From contig CAMCMU010000014.1 in assembly GCA_945876035.1 (NCBI GenBank), positions 1 to 64,000 of the forward strand: DNA of 64,000 bases, in the 5' to 3' direction. Both the position numbers and the translations under genes were made by a program. This document shows positions 53,431-64,000 of the stretch, piece after piece. Source of the DNA: Schlesneria paludicola DSM 18645. Lineage in GTDB: Bacteria; Planctomycetota; Planctomycetia; Planctomycetales; Planctomycetaceae. The first letter of the stretch is position 1, and each line of letters begins with the position of its first letter. The notes under the pieces are model-generated. The model searched no databases. It saw only the letters and a list, made by a program, of their open reading frames with translations, and was not told the origin of the DNA.

Positions 53431-54903
53431 TGAGACACCTGCCTTTCCCCTATTCGAGTGGCGGGCCAAGAGGACAGGACATGGAGAACCACAGGATGTT
53501 GAGTACCCCAGCGGCGGCGGCTGTGGGCAGCAGCGGCCGAATCCGGTGGTGCCGGAGAAGCCCGTGCGGCGGCGATTCGACGCCGCGTACAAGGCCCGCA
53601 TCCTGCGCGAGGCAGATCAGTTCACGAAGCCGAGGCAACGCGGCGTCCTGCTCCGTCGCGAAGGCCTCTACTCGTCGCACCTGTCAGTGTGGCGAAAGCA
53701 GTGTGGCGATGCGGCACTCGCCGGCCTCGTACCCAAGCGGCGCAGGCGGAAGACCGACCCGAATGCGCCGCTCGTCGCCGAGAACCAGCGGCTCGTCCGG
53801 GAGAACGCACGACTCATGAAGAGACTTCGTCAGACGGAGGCCGTTCGGAACGTCCCCAAAAAACTCTCCGAGATCCTGGGGCTCCAGCTGCCGCCCAACG
53901 ACTACGTAACCGAGCCACGAAAGCGGTTGAGGAACTTACCCCCTCCGTGGGCAGCCGTCGCGTGCGAAGCCATCGCTGTGCCGCGGCCGGCATCGCCACG
54001 AGGCTTTGAGTGGCGACGAATGGAAGCCTGTTCTGGATGTCTTTCTCGGCGAGTCGTTTGCCGACAAGGCTCCCGATGAAACCGACACGAAACTTCGGGA
54101 TCAGGGCACGTCCCTCTGTTCCGTCCGCACGATGTACCGTGTCCTCGAGGCCAATCAGGAGGTCCGCGAGCGTCGTCACCAGCTCCGTCATCCCGCCTAT
54201 GCCAAGCCGCAGCGGGTGGCCACGGCCCCCTACTCGGCCTGGACGTCGGACATCACGATGTTGCTGGGGCTGGCCAAGTGGACCTACTACTACCCCTACG
54301 TCATCCTCGAGATCTACAGCCGGTACGTCGTGGGGTGGATGCTGGCGCAACGGGAATCCCAACATCTCGCCGAACGATTGATTCGCGAGACGCTCGTCAA
54401 GGAATGCATCCATCGCGATCAACTGACAATCGACAGCGACCGCGGCGCGGCCATGCGATCCCATGCCGTGACGCAACTCATGGCCACGCTCGGGGTAATC
54501 AAGTCCGTCAGCAGACCGCACGTCAGGGACGACAATCCCTTCTCAGAAAGCCCGTTCAAGGCGCTGAAGTACCGGCACGACTTCCCAGACCGCTTCGCCC
54601 GCTACGACCACGGACTCGACTTCTGCCGTGGCTTCTTCCGCTGGCACAACGCGGAGCACCGACACGGGGGGGCGGCCTGCTGACGCCGGCATTGATGCAC
54701 ACGGGCCAAGCGACGGCAGTCCTCGAAGCCGGGGCCTCCGTGCTGGCCGCCGCTCATGCCCGCCACCCGGAGCGGTTCGTCCGAGGCGTTTCGTGGCCGC
54801 TGACATCGGCAGAGGAAGTCGGGATCAATCCACCCGAAAATCGACCAACCGGCCGCACACCTGAACGACCCCGCGACACTACAATCGTTCCGCAGGTGTC
54901 TTA
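53431..54903 (+). mobile_element. Decayed IS3-family insertion sequence (orfA + frameshifted orfB) with terminal inverted repeats
   Basis: OrfA RRRFDAAYKARILREADQ...LVAENQRLVRENARLMKRL; OrfB DDE region TAPYSAWTSDITMLLG, TIDSDRGAAMRSHAV, DNPFSESPFKALKYRHDFPDRF; C-term in another frame; ends TGAGACACCTGC / GCAGGTGTCTTA. Confidence 0.88.
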
Positions 54904-54999
54904 AACCAATTGATACGTTCCGTCTTTCGGGAACGGACGATTCTTGGAGAGGCCGCATCGCCCTCAATGAGGCCGTGAACCAAATCGCAATTTTTCATC

Positions 55000-55111
55000 G
55001 TCTATCAGAGAGATTCTCTGTGACACCAGAATAGAACCAAAAATACGCAGTTGATACCTATGGCGGGAGTCAACAAGACACCTAACGACACGGACGAAAG
55101 CAAGATGGCGA
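55000..55111. repeat. 112-bp direct repeat, copy 2 (identical to 15064..15175)
   Basis: Identical 112 nt by eye; 97 bp after the IS3-like right end. Confidence 0.95.
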
Positions 55112-55442
55112 TGTGAGGCGGGCTCAAACTGCAGAGCGACGACCGAACAGATCCTTCTTGACCGGGGAACCTGACATTCTTCACTCCGACTATTTCAAAT
55201 TATTTTACGGAAACGAAGCACCACCATGAATTGTGATTTGAATAATTCGGTGATCGGCGGCGGCCATGTCGTTCCTATCACGATGTGAAAATTAACGAAC
55301 GCGGATCGAACTGCTATCATGGCGAGGTGAAAAAGAAAGTCCCTCAACGTGGCCTAGTGATGGATGATATTTTTCGGAATGATCTGATCGAACGTGCGAC
55401 ACCGGGACATGACGACTAGTATTGAACACGTGGTTCTGATCC

Positions 55443-56369
55443 ATGCAATCCAAATCCAATCAGGAAGAGGGCCTTACTGTGACAATGCCTGTTGAATCTC
55501 GCCGCTGGAGTTTCGATGGATTCCGTGGTGAGCTTGGTCGCATGCCGCTGATGATGGGAATCGTCAATGTGACCCCCGACAGTTTTTCTGACGGCGGACA
55601 GTTTTTTAAAACTGACACGGCGGTTGAACACGCATTGCAGTTGGTCGCGGAGGGAGCGGACATTCTGGACGTTGGCGGTGAGTCGACGCGGCCGGGAGCA
55701 CAGGATGTACCTGTCGATGAAGAATTGCAGAGAGTCCTTCCGGTGATCAAACAACTCGCGAAAAAAGTCGACATTCCCATTTCTGTGGATACATCCAAAG
55801 CCGAAGTCGCGCGTCAGTCGCTGATGGCGGGTGCCCGAATCGTCAACGATATTTCGGGGCTCACATTCGATTCACGGATGATCGACGTTTGCCGGGAGTT
55901 CCAATGCGGGGTCGTTGCCATGCACATTCAAGGTGTGCCACGGACCATGCAAAACGAACCGCATTACAGCGACGTTGTGCAGGAAATCTGTTTGTTTTTC
56001 CGCGAGCGGCTGCAAACTCTGACCGCTGCTGGAGTGGATCCGGAACGAATCATTTTTGATCCTGGAATCGGATTTGGAAAGTCCGCGACTCACAATCTGC
56101 AGATCCTGTCTCACATCAAACAACTGCGTTCATTGGGCCGGCCCGTCATGATCGGCCACTCAAGAAAACGTTTTCTCAAGAACATTTCTGGCCGTGATGT
56201 TGATCAACGCCTGTTCGGAACACTGGGAGTTTCCATCGCACTCGCAAACCAGCATGCCGATATCCTGCGAGTGCACGACGTCGCGGGAAACCGCGACGCC
56301 GTGACTGCTTTTTTTGCAATTGGCCACGAAAGTCAGACGACCGGCCCGGAGACCCAGGCGATGTGCTGA
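55443..56369 (+). CDS. folP: Dihydropteroate synthase
   Basis: LMMGIVNVTPDSFSDGGQFF; DVGGESTRPGAQDV; FDPGIGFGKSATHNLQIL; IGHSRKRFL. Confidence 0.96.
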   Translation: MQSKSNQEEGLTVTMPVESRRWSFDGFRGELGRMPLMMGIVNVTPDSFSDGGQFFKTDTAVEHALQLVAEGADILDVGGESTRPGAQDVPVDEELQRVLPVIKQLAKKVDIPISVDTSKAEVARQSLMAGARIVNDISGLTFDSRMIDVCREFQCGVVAMHIQGVPRTMQNEPHYSDVVQEICLFFRERLQTLTAAGVDPERIIFDPGIGFGKSATHNLQILSHIKQLRSLGRPVMIGHSRKRFLKNISGRDVDQRLFGTLGVSIALANQHADILRVHDVAGNRDAVTAFFAIGHESQTTGPETQAMC

Positions 56370-56372
56370 CGA

Positions 56373-57155
56373 TTACAGTCCGCCACCGGAGCGTGTCGAC
56401 CACCACGGAAGACTCACTCCACCGTCGATCGTCAACGTGCTACCCGTCATGTATTCGGCAGCGTCACTCAAGACGTAGGCTACCGCCTTGCCAATTTCAT
56501 CCGGTCTGCCAAGTCGCTTCCACGGAAGCGTTGCCGCTCCAGCGGCCAGCTGCTCCTCGGTATAAAATTTCCGCTCGCCCGGTGTATCGATCCACCCGGG
56601 ATGAATGATATTGACGCGGATTCGATGTGGAGCGAGCTCGATCGCCGCGGTTCTGGCCATATGATCGATCGCGGCCTTTGCCATATTGTAGGCCATTGCT
56701 GTTGGAAACGGGATGACCGCGTGAGGTGAGCTGATCACAACAATAGATCCGCCCTTGCCCTGCTTGACCATCTGCATCGCAGCCGCCCGCACTCCATAAA
56801 ATGCACCCCACATACCGACATCGATCGTTCGGCGAAAGCCATCGAGATCGCTACCCAGCATCAGCTGTCGGTCGCTGTAAACAGCATTGGAGACGAAGAG
56901 ATCAAGGCTTCCGAACTCGGCGGCGGTCTGTGCCACCATTTCTTCGACCCGTTCACGATTCGAAACGTCCCCCTGAAGGGTAATCGCCCTGCCTCCCCCG
57001 AGACGAACGGCACTGGCGACTTCATCGGCTTCACCGGAGTGCGAGTGATAGTTGATGGCCACATTGGCACCTGCTTTGCCCAGCTCCTCAGCACAGCCTC
57101 GTCCGATCCCACGTGATGCACCCGTGATCAAAGCATTCCGACCCGAAAAACTCAT
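56373..57155 (-). CDS. SDR-family oxidoreductase
   Basis: ALITGASRGIGRGCAEELGKAGANVAINYHS; SNAVY; YNMAKAAIDHM; MTGSTLTIDGGVSL. Confidence 0.95.
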   Translation of the reverse strand: MSFSGRNALITGASRGIGRGCAEELGKAGANVAINYHSHSGEADEVASAVRLGGGRAITLQGDVSNRERVEEMVAQTAAEFGSLDLFVSNAVYSDRQLMLGSDLDGFRRTIDVGMWGAFYGVRAAAMQMVKQGKGGSIVVISSPHAVIPFPTAMAYNMAKAAIDHMARTAAIELAPHRIRVNIIHPGWIDTPGERKFYTEEQLAAGAATLPWKRLGRPDEIGKAVAYVLSDAAEYMTGSTLTIDGGVSLPWWSTRSGGGL

Positions 57156-57238
57156 TTTCTAAACCTTTCACAACATCTCTCATTGGAATCCGCATGACGC
57201 CAATGGCACAACAAAAAGATTTCGAACATTTCTAATGT

Positions 57239-57268
57239 TAAAGCCCGACCTGAAATACAAGTCGGGCT
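57239..57268 (-). terminator. Stem-loop downstream of erpA/iscA-like gene
   Basis: AGCCCGAC-N11-GTCGGGCT, followed on minus strand by TTTAAC. Confidence 0.5.
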
Positions 57269-57298
57269 GAATTAACAACGTGCTTAATAATCGAAATT

Positions 57299-57640
57299 TC
57301 AAGCGGAGAAACTACTACCACAGCCACAACTTTTGACGACATTGGGATTATTGAACTTGAATCCCCGTTGGTTGAGTTCGTCCAGAAAATCAAGAACTGT
57401 TCCATCGAGATACAGTGAGCTTTTCTTATCAACAGCGACCTTAATTCCATGCTGTTCGCTAACTTGATCCTTGCTCGAATCTGTGGCTGTATCAAACCCC
57501 AGCGAATATTGAAAACCGCTGCAGCCTCCGGCGGCGACACCGATTCGCAATACAGAAGTCTCCGGACAATTTTGCTCACCCATAACGCGTTTGATTTCGC
57601 CTGCAGCTTTTTCAGTTAACGTCAGAGCCATCGCAATCAT
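57299..57640 (-). CDS. Iron-sulfur cluster assembly/insertion protein (HesB/IscA/ErpA family)
   Basis: [52 protein letters not shown] (three conserved Cys). Confidence 0.95.
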   Translation of the reverse strand: MIAMALTLTEKAAGEIKRVMGEQNCPETSVLRIGVAAGGCSGFQYSLGFDTATDSSKDQVSEQHGIKVAVDKKSSLYLDGTVLDFLDELNQRGFKFNNPNVVKSCGCGSSFSA

Positions 57641-58321
57641 CTCCTCTTAGTCATAAAAACCACAGCCGCTCTTTATAAAAATCGCAGCCGTTTAGGACTC
57701 TCGCCCATTGTCTGTCCAGATTATACAGCCGGGCGATCAAAAGCAACGTAAGAAGTTGCTCGGGATTTTGTCAACGGTGATTTTCGGCCGTCAATTTGTC
57801 ACTGGTAGTCAATCTCGTTTTTTCGTGTGACTACGGCCCATGCGGTCCTGAAATTTTAAGACTCGTTGACTTCAGGCCGATCGCTGGAGGCGGAGAGCGG
57901 CGCTAGCCCCAGGCTCCCTCTGCCCCCCCCTTCCCAAAAAAACTCGATCTCGCCTCACGATACGATGTCGCGAGAAGCGACGCTCAGATACCACGCCGGA
58001 ACGGTCACGCTCGTCCAGATCGCGATCCTCGGCCTACCACGCATGAGGCGAGGATCGGTGACAAGCGACCGCCGCAAGAATTATTGAACGTGCGGTTCCA
58101 CCAAATTGAGGCAGAAGACGGCGCGCACATTGAGCGTTGGCAAGCGGCATTTTAGTTACTGAACCTGCTAAAACGGTAATCTCGAATCGATTGGCACGAC
58201 CAACGTCAAGTCGTGGTCAGCCTGCAAGCATCGCAGGCGAGGCCGTTGCGCCGCGATGTGCTCGGCAGATTCGAAATAACGGTTGGCAGGCGATTTTTCG
58301 AGACAGACGCGGAAACCCCAA

Positions 58322-59263
58322 CTACGAATTTTTTACCAAGGCGTGCCGGCCGTAGAAGCGTCTGCTTCCGGAAAGCTTTCGAATGGCGTCCAAGTAGTAC
58401 AGACGCTCGACCGACCTCATTTCCCAATCCGCCATTCCTTCATCAAACGGCCAGAGATGGCGACGTTGAATTCGGTAGAATGCCAGACGCAGACGAACTT
58501 TAAGCGACCGTAACAAAGGCCGCGAGATTTCCGCGTGTTCCCAGTGATGGGAAATATACGCGTGGCAAAAGCCTTGAACGCGGGCCCTCGCAAGAAAACT
58601 TTGTCGTGTGAGCCGGCACGGATCGGGGTGATGTTCCACCTGAGCATCGGCAACGCCCAACAACAGGAATCCGGCCTGAAGCAATTGCTTGGAAAAAAAG
58701 GTATCCTCGGCGAACCCAAGGGCTCCGGGACCGAGTTCCGAATCGAATCCGGTAACTTTTTCCAGCACTTTTCGCAAGAATGCCATATTCGCGCCGACCA
58801 TTTCTTGAACGTCGCTGAAATTTCGGTCCGATGTATCGGCCAAGTAACTTCGGTGCAGATTGGTCATCCACGGACGCGACAGGTGCGGTGCCAGTTTGAT
58901 ATGACCCGTAGTGCACTCCGCCTGGCCATGGACGATCGGCTGGCAAATTTTTACCAGCCACAGCGGGTGCATCCGCACATCGTCATCAGTGAAAACCACA
59001 ATCTCACCCGTAGTTTCAGCCAAGCCACGGTTCAACGCCCGAGACTTTCCGGGCTTGCCCACGAAAAGATATCTGACTTCGATTGGACTCAAGTCCGCGG
59101 ACTCTACCACCGCCCGCGTGCCATCGGTGGAACCATTGTCAACAACCAGCAGTTCAACCATCCATCCTTCCGGCACAGTCACTGTGCGAAGCGATTCCAA
59201 GGTCAGCCGTAGGCTTTCCGCCCGATTACGTGTGCAGATGATGATGGTGACATTTGGGGGCAT
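58322..59263 (-). CDS. Glycosyltransferase family 2
   Basis: MPPNVTIIICTRNRAESLRLTLESL; VVDNGSTDGTRAVVE; IVVFTDDDVRMHPLWL. Confidence 0.95.
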   Translation of the reverse strand: MPPNVTIIICTRNRAESLRLTLESLRTVTVPEGWMVELLVVDNGSTDGTRAVVESADLSPIEVRYLFVGKPGKSRALNRGLAETTGEIVVFTDDDVRMHPLWLVKICQPIVHGQAECTTGHIKLAPHLSRPWMTNLHRSYLADTSDRNFSDVQEMVGANMAFLRKVLEKVTGFDSELGPGALGFAEDTFFSKQLLQAGFLLLGVADAQVEHHPDPCRLTRQSFLARARVQGFCHAYISHHWEHAEISRPLLRSLKVRLRLAFYRIQRRHLWPFDEGMADWEMRSVERLYYLDAIRKLSGSRRFYGRHALVKNS

Positions 59264-59820
59264 CGAGCGGCACCAAACGGAGGAGACACGTATCTTCCCC
59301 TGACGATTCAGACATGACTCGCAAAGGAATGTTTTCTGGACGCTGGTGTATCCTGCGATGAATCGTGTCGCGATTCAACTCAACGAAAGTTTCGAACGGC
59401 CGATGTTTGATCCCGGCGCAGACGTTCCCGGTTTCGATCCCTTGATCCGGCGTGCGTGAACATCTTCTTAATCGGTTTGGGGGCAATGACCAGCGCGACG
59501 AATTTCGAACGGCACAATGTTCGATCCATTTTCTACAAACAACATGCGAGATCCCTTTGGTTGACGGCTAGCAAGTGGTTTTTAGGTGTGCTGACTCCGT
59601 GGTACTCTATTGCACATCGATGCCTGCTGTTTCGATAATCCCAAACAACCCTGCGCAATGACATAACGAAAGCGGTGCGCGTGTGGCGACGACAATTGCA
59701 AGGACTCGACTTTCCAACCGGGTTTTTGCGAGCTTCTTTCGAGGTGTTTCGGTTGGAACACGATTCGCTTCATCGTTCAACCTTCGAGACACCGGAAATT
59801 TTCAATGGGGTGGACATAAA

Positions 59821-60930
59821 ATGCCGGCCAATCTTTTGCTTAGGGTTTTAGTACCGTTTCTCTTCTTCGCAATGGTGCTCAGCCCGCATTCGCGAGTTTG
59901 GGGAGCGGATCGAGTGGGCTTCGATTCTGTGGCCGCGGAACTGACCGTTGTTCCCCAAAACTTGCTCAAACTGGTTCACACACCGGAAATACAAAAGGAA
60001 TTGCAACTTGAGGGGGACTCGCTTTCGTCGTTCTTGGTGGAGCTAGTCAAGATCGATGGTCCGTGGTGGAGAGCCCGAATTAAGCCCGAAGAGGAGCAAC
60101 GCAAGATCATTGCAAATCAAGAGCAGTTGCTCATCGACTTGCTGAAGAAGTCTGTGGCTCCAGAAAACTTGGAGCGGTTGAAGCAAATCGAACTTCAGTC
60201 GCAAGGGACACGCGTCTTTGCTCGGCCAGAAGTTGTCGAGGCTGTCAATCTCACGAAGACTCAATCGTCGCGGCTCAATGATTTGTATGCGGCAACCGAT
60301 CGGGCTGCAAAAAAGTTTTCGGAAGCACAAGCACAAGATAAAGAGCTCTTTGCGAACGTTAAGGCTGCCAAAGATGCGGAAGCCCGGGGCGTCGCGGAGA
60401 CATTGACGACTCCACAGCGGGCTGCGTTGAGTCAATTGGTGGGTCCTCCTTTTGAGACGATGACGCTGAAGCGAATTTATCCTCTTGCCCCCGAACTCAT
60501 TGACAGTGGCCATTGGGCCGGTGCATCGGAAACGAGTCTTGCGGACAATCGTGGCAAGGTCGTCTTGCTGCATTTTTATGCATTTCAATGCCATAACTGT
60601 GTCGCCAATTTCGGGCACTACACTCGTTGGCACGAGCAATTGACCAAACGCGGCGTTCGCGTCATTGGAATTCAAACGCCAGAAACTGAGACGGAACGCG
60701 ATGTCAAGAAAGTTCAAGACGCCGCTAAGAACAGAGGGTTCAAATTCCCCGTGCTCATCGACCTCAAGAACAGCAATTGGGACGCTTGGTCGAACACCAT
60801 GTGGCCCACCGTTTACGTGATTGACAAGAATGGCTATGTGCGATTTTGGTGGCAAGGAGAACTCAACTGGAAGGGTGCCACAGTCGACAAGAGGATCGAA
60901 AACATCGTTGACGAGTTGCTTGCCGAATAG
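59821..60930 (+). CDS. Secreted TlpA/redoxin-like thioredoxin-fold protein with N-terminal helical extension
   Basis: Start MPANLLLRVLVPFLFFAMVLS; VVLLHFYAFQCHNCVANFGHYTRWHEQL (CHNC); FPVLIDLKNSNWDAWSNTMWPTVYVIDKNGYVRF. Confidence 0.9.
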   Translation: MPANLLLRVLVPFLFFAMVLSPHSRVWGADRVGFDSVAAELTVVPQNLLKLVHTPEIQKELQLEGDSLSSFLVELVKIDGPWWRARIKPEEEQRKIIANQEQLLIDLLKKSVAPENLERLKQIELQSQGTRVFARPEVVEAVNLTKTQSSRLNDLYAATDRAAKKFSEAQAQDKELFANVKAAKDAEARGVAETLTTPQRAALSQLVGPPFETMTLKRIYPLAPELIDSGHWAGASETSLADNRGKVVLLHFYAFQCHNCVANFGHYTRWHEQLTKRGVRVIGIQTPETETERDVKKVQDAAKNRGFKFPVLIDLKNSNWDAWSNTMWPTVYVIDKNGYVRFWWQGELNWKGATVDKRIENIVDELLAE

Positions 60931-61214
60931 AATTCGTTTCCCTCCCGACATGGAGCAGACAGCTTTAGTAATGGTCTCAGACGGTCTGTCGCATTTGGCA
61001 TTCCTTTGTCAATTGCTTTCTTGCAACGTGCCACTGACGAGTGATCATTCCGATTGGGACTTCACCTGAACGACTCATCCGGTTTAGGATTGGACCGTCG
61101 AAGTAGAAAGCAACCAACGTCTTGCGATCGAGATCTCTCACTCCGTTCAAACCCGGATGAACTTGCATCTTCTGCCCGCCACTCAAAACTGCATCCAATC
61201 GATCGCTATCGCAC

Positions 61215-61680
61215 CTAACCGTGGATTTCCTGTCGTAGCCACTTTGTATAAATCTCCACTTCAGCCGGCGTCCGGCCCATTGTGTTTTCGCTAGGACAGC
61301 TCAAGCAGTGACCGATCAGGAGAGACTGCTTCTCAATCCCTTGGTCGGCCACGTTGTGAGTGATGCCGCGGACGATCGCGTATTTGTCAGCTCCCTTCGC
61401 CAGTACCGGCAAGTGCGTAGAGATTTTGCTGCCGCTGACACACGTGTTGACTGGCTGGAATTCGCCTCGCACTTCCCCCAGTGCTTCTGGCTTAATGTCA
61501 AACGTCTCTTGATGAGAGGGACAGTCTTGGCTCATTTGACAATCATCCTCCGTACTGTCAACCTGCTCTCGCTCGAACTCAGCAGTTCTTGCCATGCCAC
61601 CGGTCACGTTTGCCGATGCCTTGCGCAAGCTCCAGATCTCGTTCATCGGAATCCGCCAAACGATCACCAATGGCAATGAC
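61215..61680 (-). pseudogene. Remnant of DUF1501-family protein
   Basis: QETFDIKPEALGEVRGEFQPVNTCVSGSKISTHLPVLAKGADKYAIVRGITHNVADQGI matches the N-terminal DUF1501 pattern; rest of the protein absent. Confidence 0.7.
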
Positions 61681-62101
61681 AGAGGTTCGAGTCTTGGCTC
61701 TCGCGCAACATTTTTTATGATGTTTGTTGCATTGTGAAGTGCTATCAAATTCTTTCGAAGGCGTCCAGCGGATGAAATCGCCGGGGTACCGTCACAGCCT
61801 GTGCGGGAAAGCAGCTCTTATGTGAGTTTCACGACTTCGCGGGCCCTAAATTGTTTTCTGCCTCTTACCGATATTGCAGGCGATTAAATCACCTTTCTGG
61901 GGAATGAGTCGATCCTAAAGGCGGCATAGTCGGCGAGGGTGGTGATTCCTCTTCCTGATTCTTAGCTGATGGCTGGCTGGATTTTGGGCGGCACACACAT
62001 CGTCCACTCCGGGCGGAATCTTAAATAACACGCAATTGAACTCCTCGACAGACCATTGGATTTAAAGCGGTATCAGGCAAACGCACTTTTCGGGAACACA
62101 T

Positions 62102-63508
62102 GTGAAAGACACTATGGACACTCACCACAAGGCGTTAACGGTCAATCTTGACACACGTCGATACGGAACATTTGCCGAAATCGGAGCCGGCCAAGAAGTC
62201 GTGCGGTGGTTTTTTCGCGTGGGAGGTGGCGCCGGGACTATCGCGAAAAGTATGTCTGCCTATGACATGAAAGTCAGCGATGCCATTTATGGTCGGGCGG
62301 GTCGATACGTTTGTCGCGAACGATTACAGGCGATGTTGAATCATGAGCATCAATTAAACCTAGACCGTCTGCGTGATGTTCGCGGTGACAGCAGCACTTT
62401 CTTTGCGTTTGCGGATACCGTCACCGCTCGGGGCTACAAGGGCGGTTCGGAATGCCACGGATGGATGGGCATTAAGTTTCAGGCGCATCCTCGGGATGAG
62501 GACAGCCAGATTATTATTCACGTACGGATGCTGGACACCGAGGCCGCCCTTCAGCAGGAAGCACTGGGAATCGTCGGCGTGAACCTGATTTATGGCGCTT
62601 TCTCTCTGAATCACGAGCCCGAACTCCTTGTTGATTCATTGCTCGATGGACTCTCCACATCGAGGATTGAGATCGACATGATCGAGTTTTCTGGTATCGC
62701 ATTCCGGCGAATCGATAATCGGCTGATGAGTCTGAAACTGGTTGAGCTGGGCTTAAGCGGAGCAGCGATGTTCGCGGCGAACGGAGAAGTTCTGCAGCCT
62801 TCCGAATTTCTTTACCACAGGCCAATCCTTGTCGAACGCGGCAGCTTTCGGCCTGTCTGCAATGTCAACGTCGATATGCTGCAGTGCGCGCATGCAAAAT
62901 TCAGTGAGCTGCCTGATGTTCAGGGAAAAGAGATCGCGCAAATCATGGAAATCACCATGCGAAATCTGAAATCTGAAGGAGAAATTGATCGACGCGACTT
63001 CCTGTCGCGTGCCGACGTGATGGCCGCCTGTGGTATGACGGTGCTCATTTCTGACTACTTTGAATATTACCGACTTGCCGCTTACCTAACGCGATATACA
63101 AAAGAACGAATCGCAATCACATTGGGAGCGGGCAGCTTGCGCGAGCTGTTTGATGAAAAATACTATGCATCACTGGACGGCGGAATTCTGGAATCCTTCG
63201 GGCGACTCTTCAAGAACGATCTCAAGATCTACTGTTATCCGTTACTGGATCAGACCACCGGAAACCTTGTGACTTGTGACAATCTGGAGATCAAGCCGGA
63301 GTTACAGAAGTTGTATGGTTACCTGCTCGACCGGGGCGGCATCAATCACCTTAATAACTACTCTGAAGACTGCCTCCGTATTTTGTCTCGCGAAGTACTC
63401 AGGAAAATCAGTAGCTGCGAGCCCGATTGGGAACAAATGGTGCCGGCACCTGTTGCCAGCATCATTAAAGAACGTAAGTTTTTCGACTATCAGTGTGATC
63501 TCATGTAG
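62102..63508 (+). CDS. Conserved large uncharacterised protein
   Basis: Intact 468-aa ORF; RRYGTFAEIGAGQEVVRWFFRVGGGAGTIAKSMSAYDMKVSDAIYG; no recognised catalytic motif. Confidence 0.85.
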   Translation: MKDTMDTHHKALTVNLDTRRYGTFAEIGAGQEVVRWFFRVGGGAGTIAKSMSAYDMKVSDAIYGRAGRYVCRERLQAMLNHEHQLNLDRLRDVRGDSSTFFAFADTVTARGYKGGSECHGWMGIKFQAHPRDEDSQIIIHVRMLDTEAALQQEALGIVGVNLIYGAFSLNHEPELLVDSLLDGLSTSRIEIDMIEFSGIAFRRIDNRLMSLKLVELGLSGAAMFAANGEVLQPSEFLYHRPILVERGSFRPVCNVNVDMLQCAHAKFSELPDVQGKEIAQIMEITMRNLKSEGEIDRRDFLSRADVMAACGMTVLISDYFEYYRLAAYLTRYTKERIAITLGAGSLRELFDEKYYASLDGGILESFGRLFKNDLKIYCYPLLDQTTGNLVTCDNLEIKPELQKLYGYLLDRGGINHLNNYSEDCLRILSREVLRKISSCEPDWEQMVPAPVASIIKERKFFDYQCDLM

Positions 63509-64000
63509 CCTATGGCTCGCGTAGATTCTGATCGCTCGTCATCATCCTAATTCGAATCTCCAAAAATGGTTTCCAGAAACTGGGGTAAGAAATCTCGTCA
63601 GCGTCTCCATTCGTGAACGCCTTTAGTCTTAGAATAGGCGGGCTTATGGCCATATGGTGTTGTTCGACGAACTGACCGTTCGGGTCTAGGGAGACGTTTT
63701 TGTCACCGCTCGAAATTCTTTGATGTTTCTAGGAATTTCAAGCGCGCTCGGATCTTGGTCTGTGAGGTTGAGAGGGCGGGATACCGCGGTATCAATGTGA
63801 TCTGTGGATTATGTTGGTGAAAACAGCGTCCCGAAAACTTGTTCGGGACTGAGTTTCTCTAGCCGAAGTTCACTATCTCTAAACATCGTGGCGCAAACAT
63901 CGCTGGGTTCCCTCTTCGCGCTGCCGCTCCCAATCGACGTGGCCCCGCGTCCAAAATTCCACGCACCAATTCAACAGCCCCTTCGGTGGTCGTTACGTCC

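Noticed and set aside
61682-61695. GGTTCGAGTC, resembling a tRNA T-loop
   Set aside because: No matching acceptor, anticodon or D-arm could be assembled around it
63850-64000. Possible minus-strand partial ORF at the window end (DVTTTEGAVELVRGILDAGPRRLGAAARR...)
   Set aside because: Too short and truncated by the window edge; two frames look equally plausible

Overview
The window looks like planctomycete chromosome. This is inferred from two DUF1559 pseudopilin-type proteins, DUF1080, DUF6807/PmoA-like and DUF1501-type sequence, and a zinc-ribbon/TM/carboxypeptidase-regulatory protein. Recognisable housekeeping genes are cmk, rsmB, typA/bipA, gltB, gltD, ppk1, folP, an Mrp/ApbC ATPase, ErpA/IscA and a DEAD-box helicase. 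Also present are a LysR regulator, a SixA-like phosphatase, a histidine kinase/sigma54 response-regulator pair, an MFS-PlsC-acyl ligase fusion, two GT39/ArnT-like membrane glycosyltransferases, a GT2, an SDR, a beta-helix protein and a TlpA-like redoxin. The most system-like locus is a compact three-gene cassette at about 31.45-33.33 kb: DUF350 membrane protein, Ser/Gly-rich lipoprotein, glutathionylspermidine-synthase-type ATP-grasp. It resembles enterobacterial YjfL-YjfM-YjfC. Accessory or decayed sequence includes a multiply frameshifted phytoene-desaturase-type oxidoreductase (about 14.09-15.06 kb) cut off exactly where a 112-bp element begins. An identical copy of that element lies 40 kb away at 55000-55111, next to a decayed IS3-family element (53431-54903) with recognisable terminal inverted repeats. 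A DUF1501 remnant lies near 61.2-61.7 kb. I found no convincing rRNA, tRNA or CRISPR. All family calls come from motif recognition by eye; no database searches were run.
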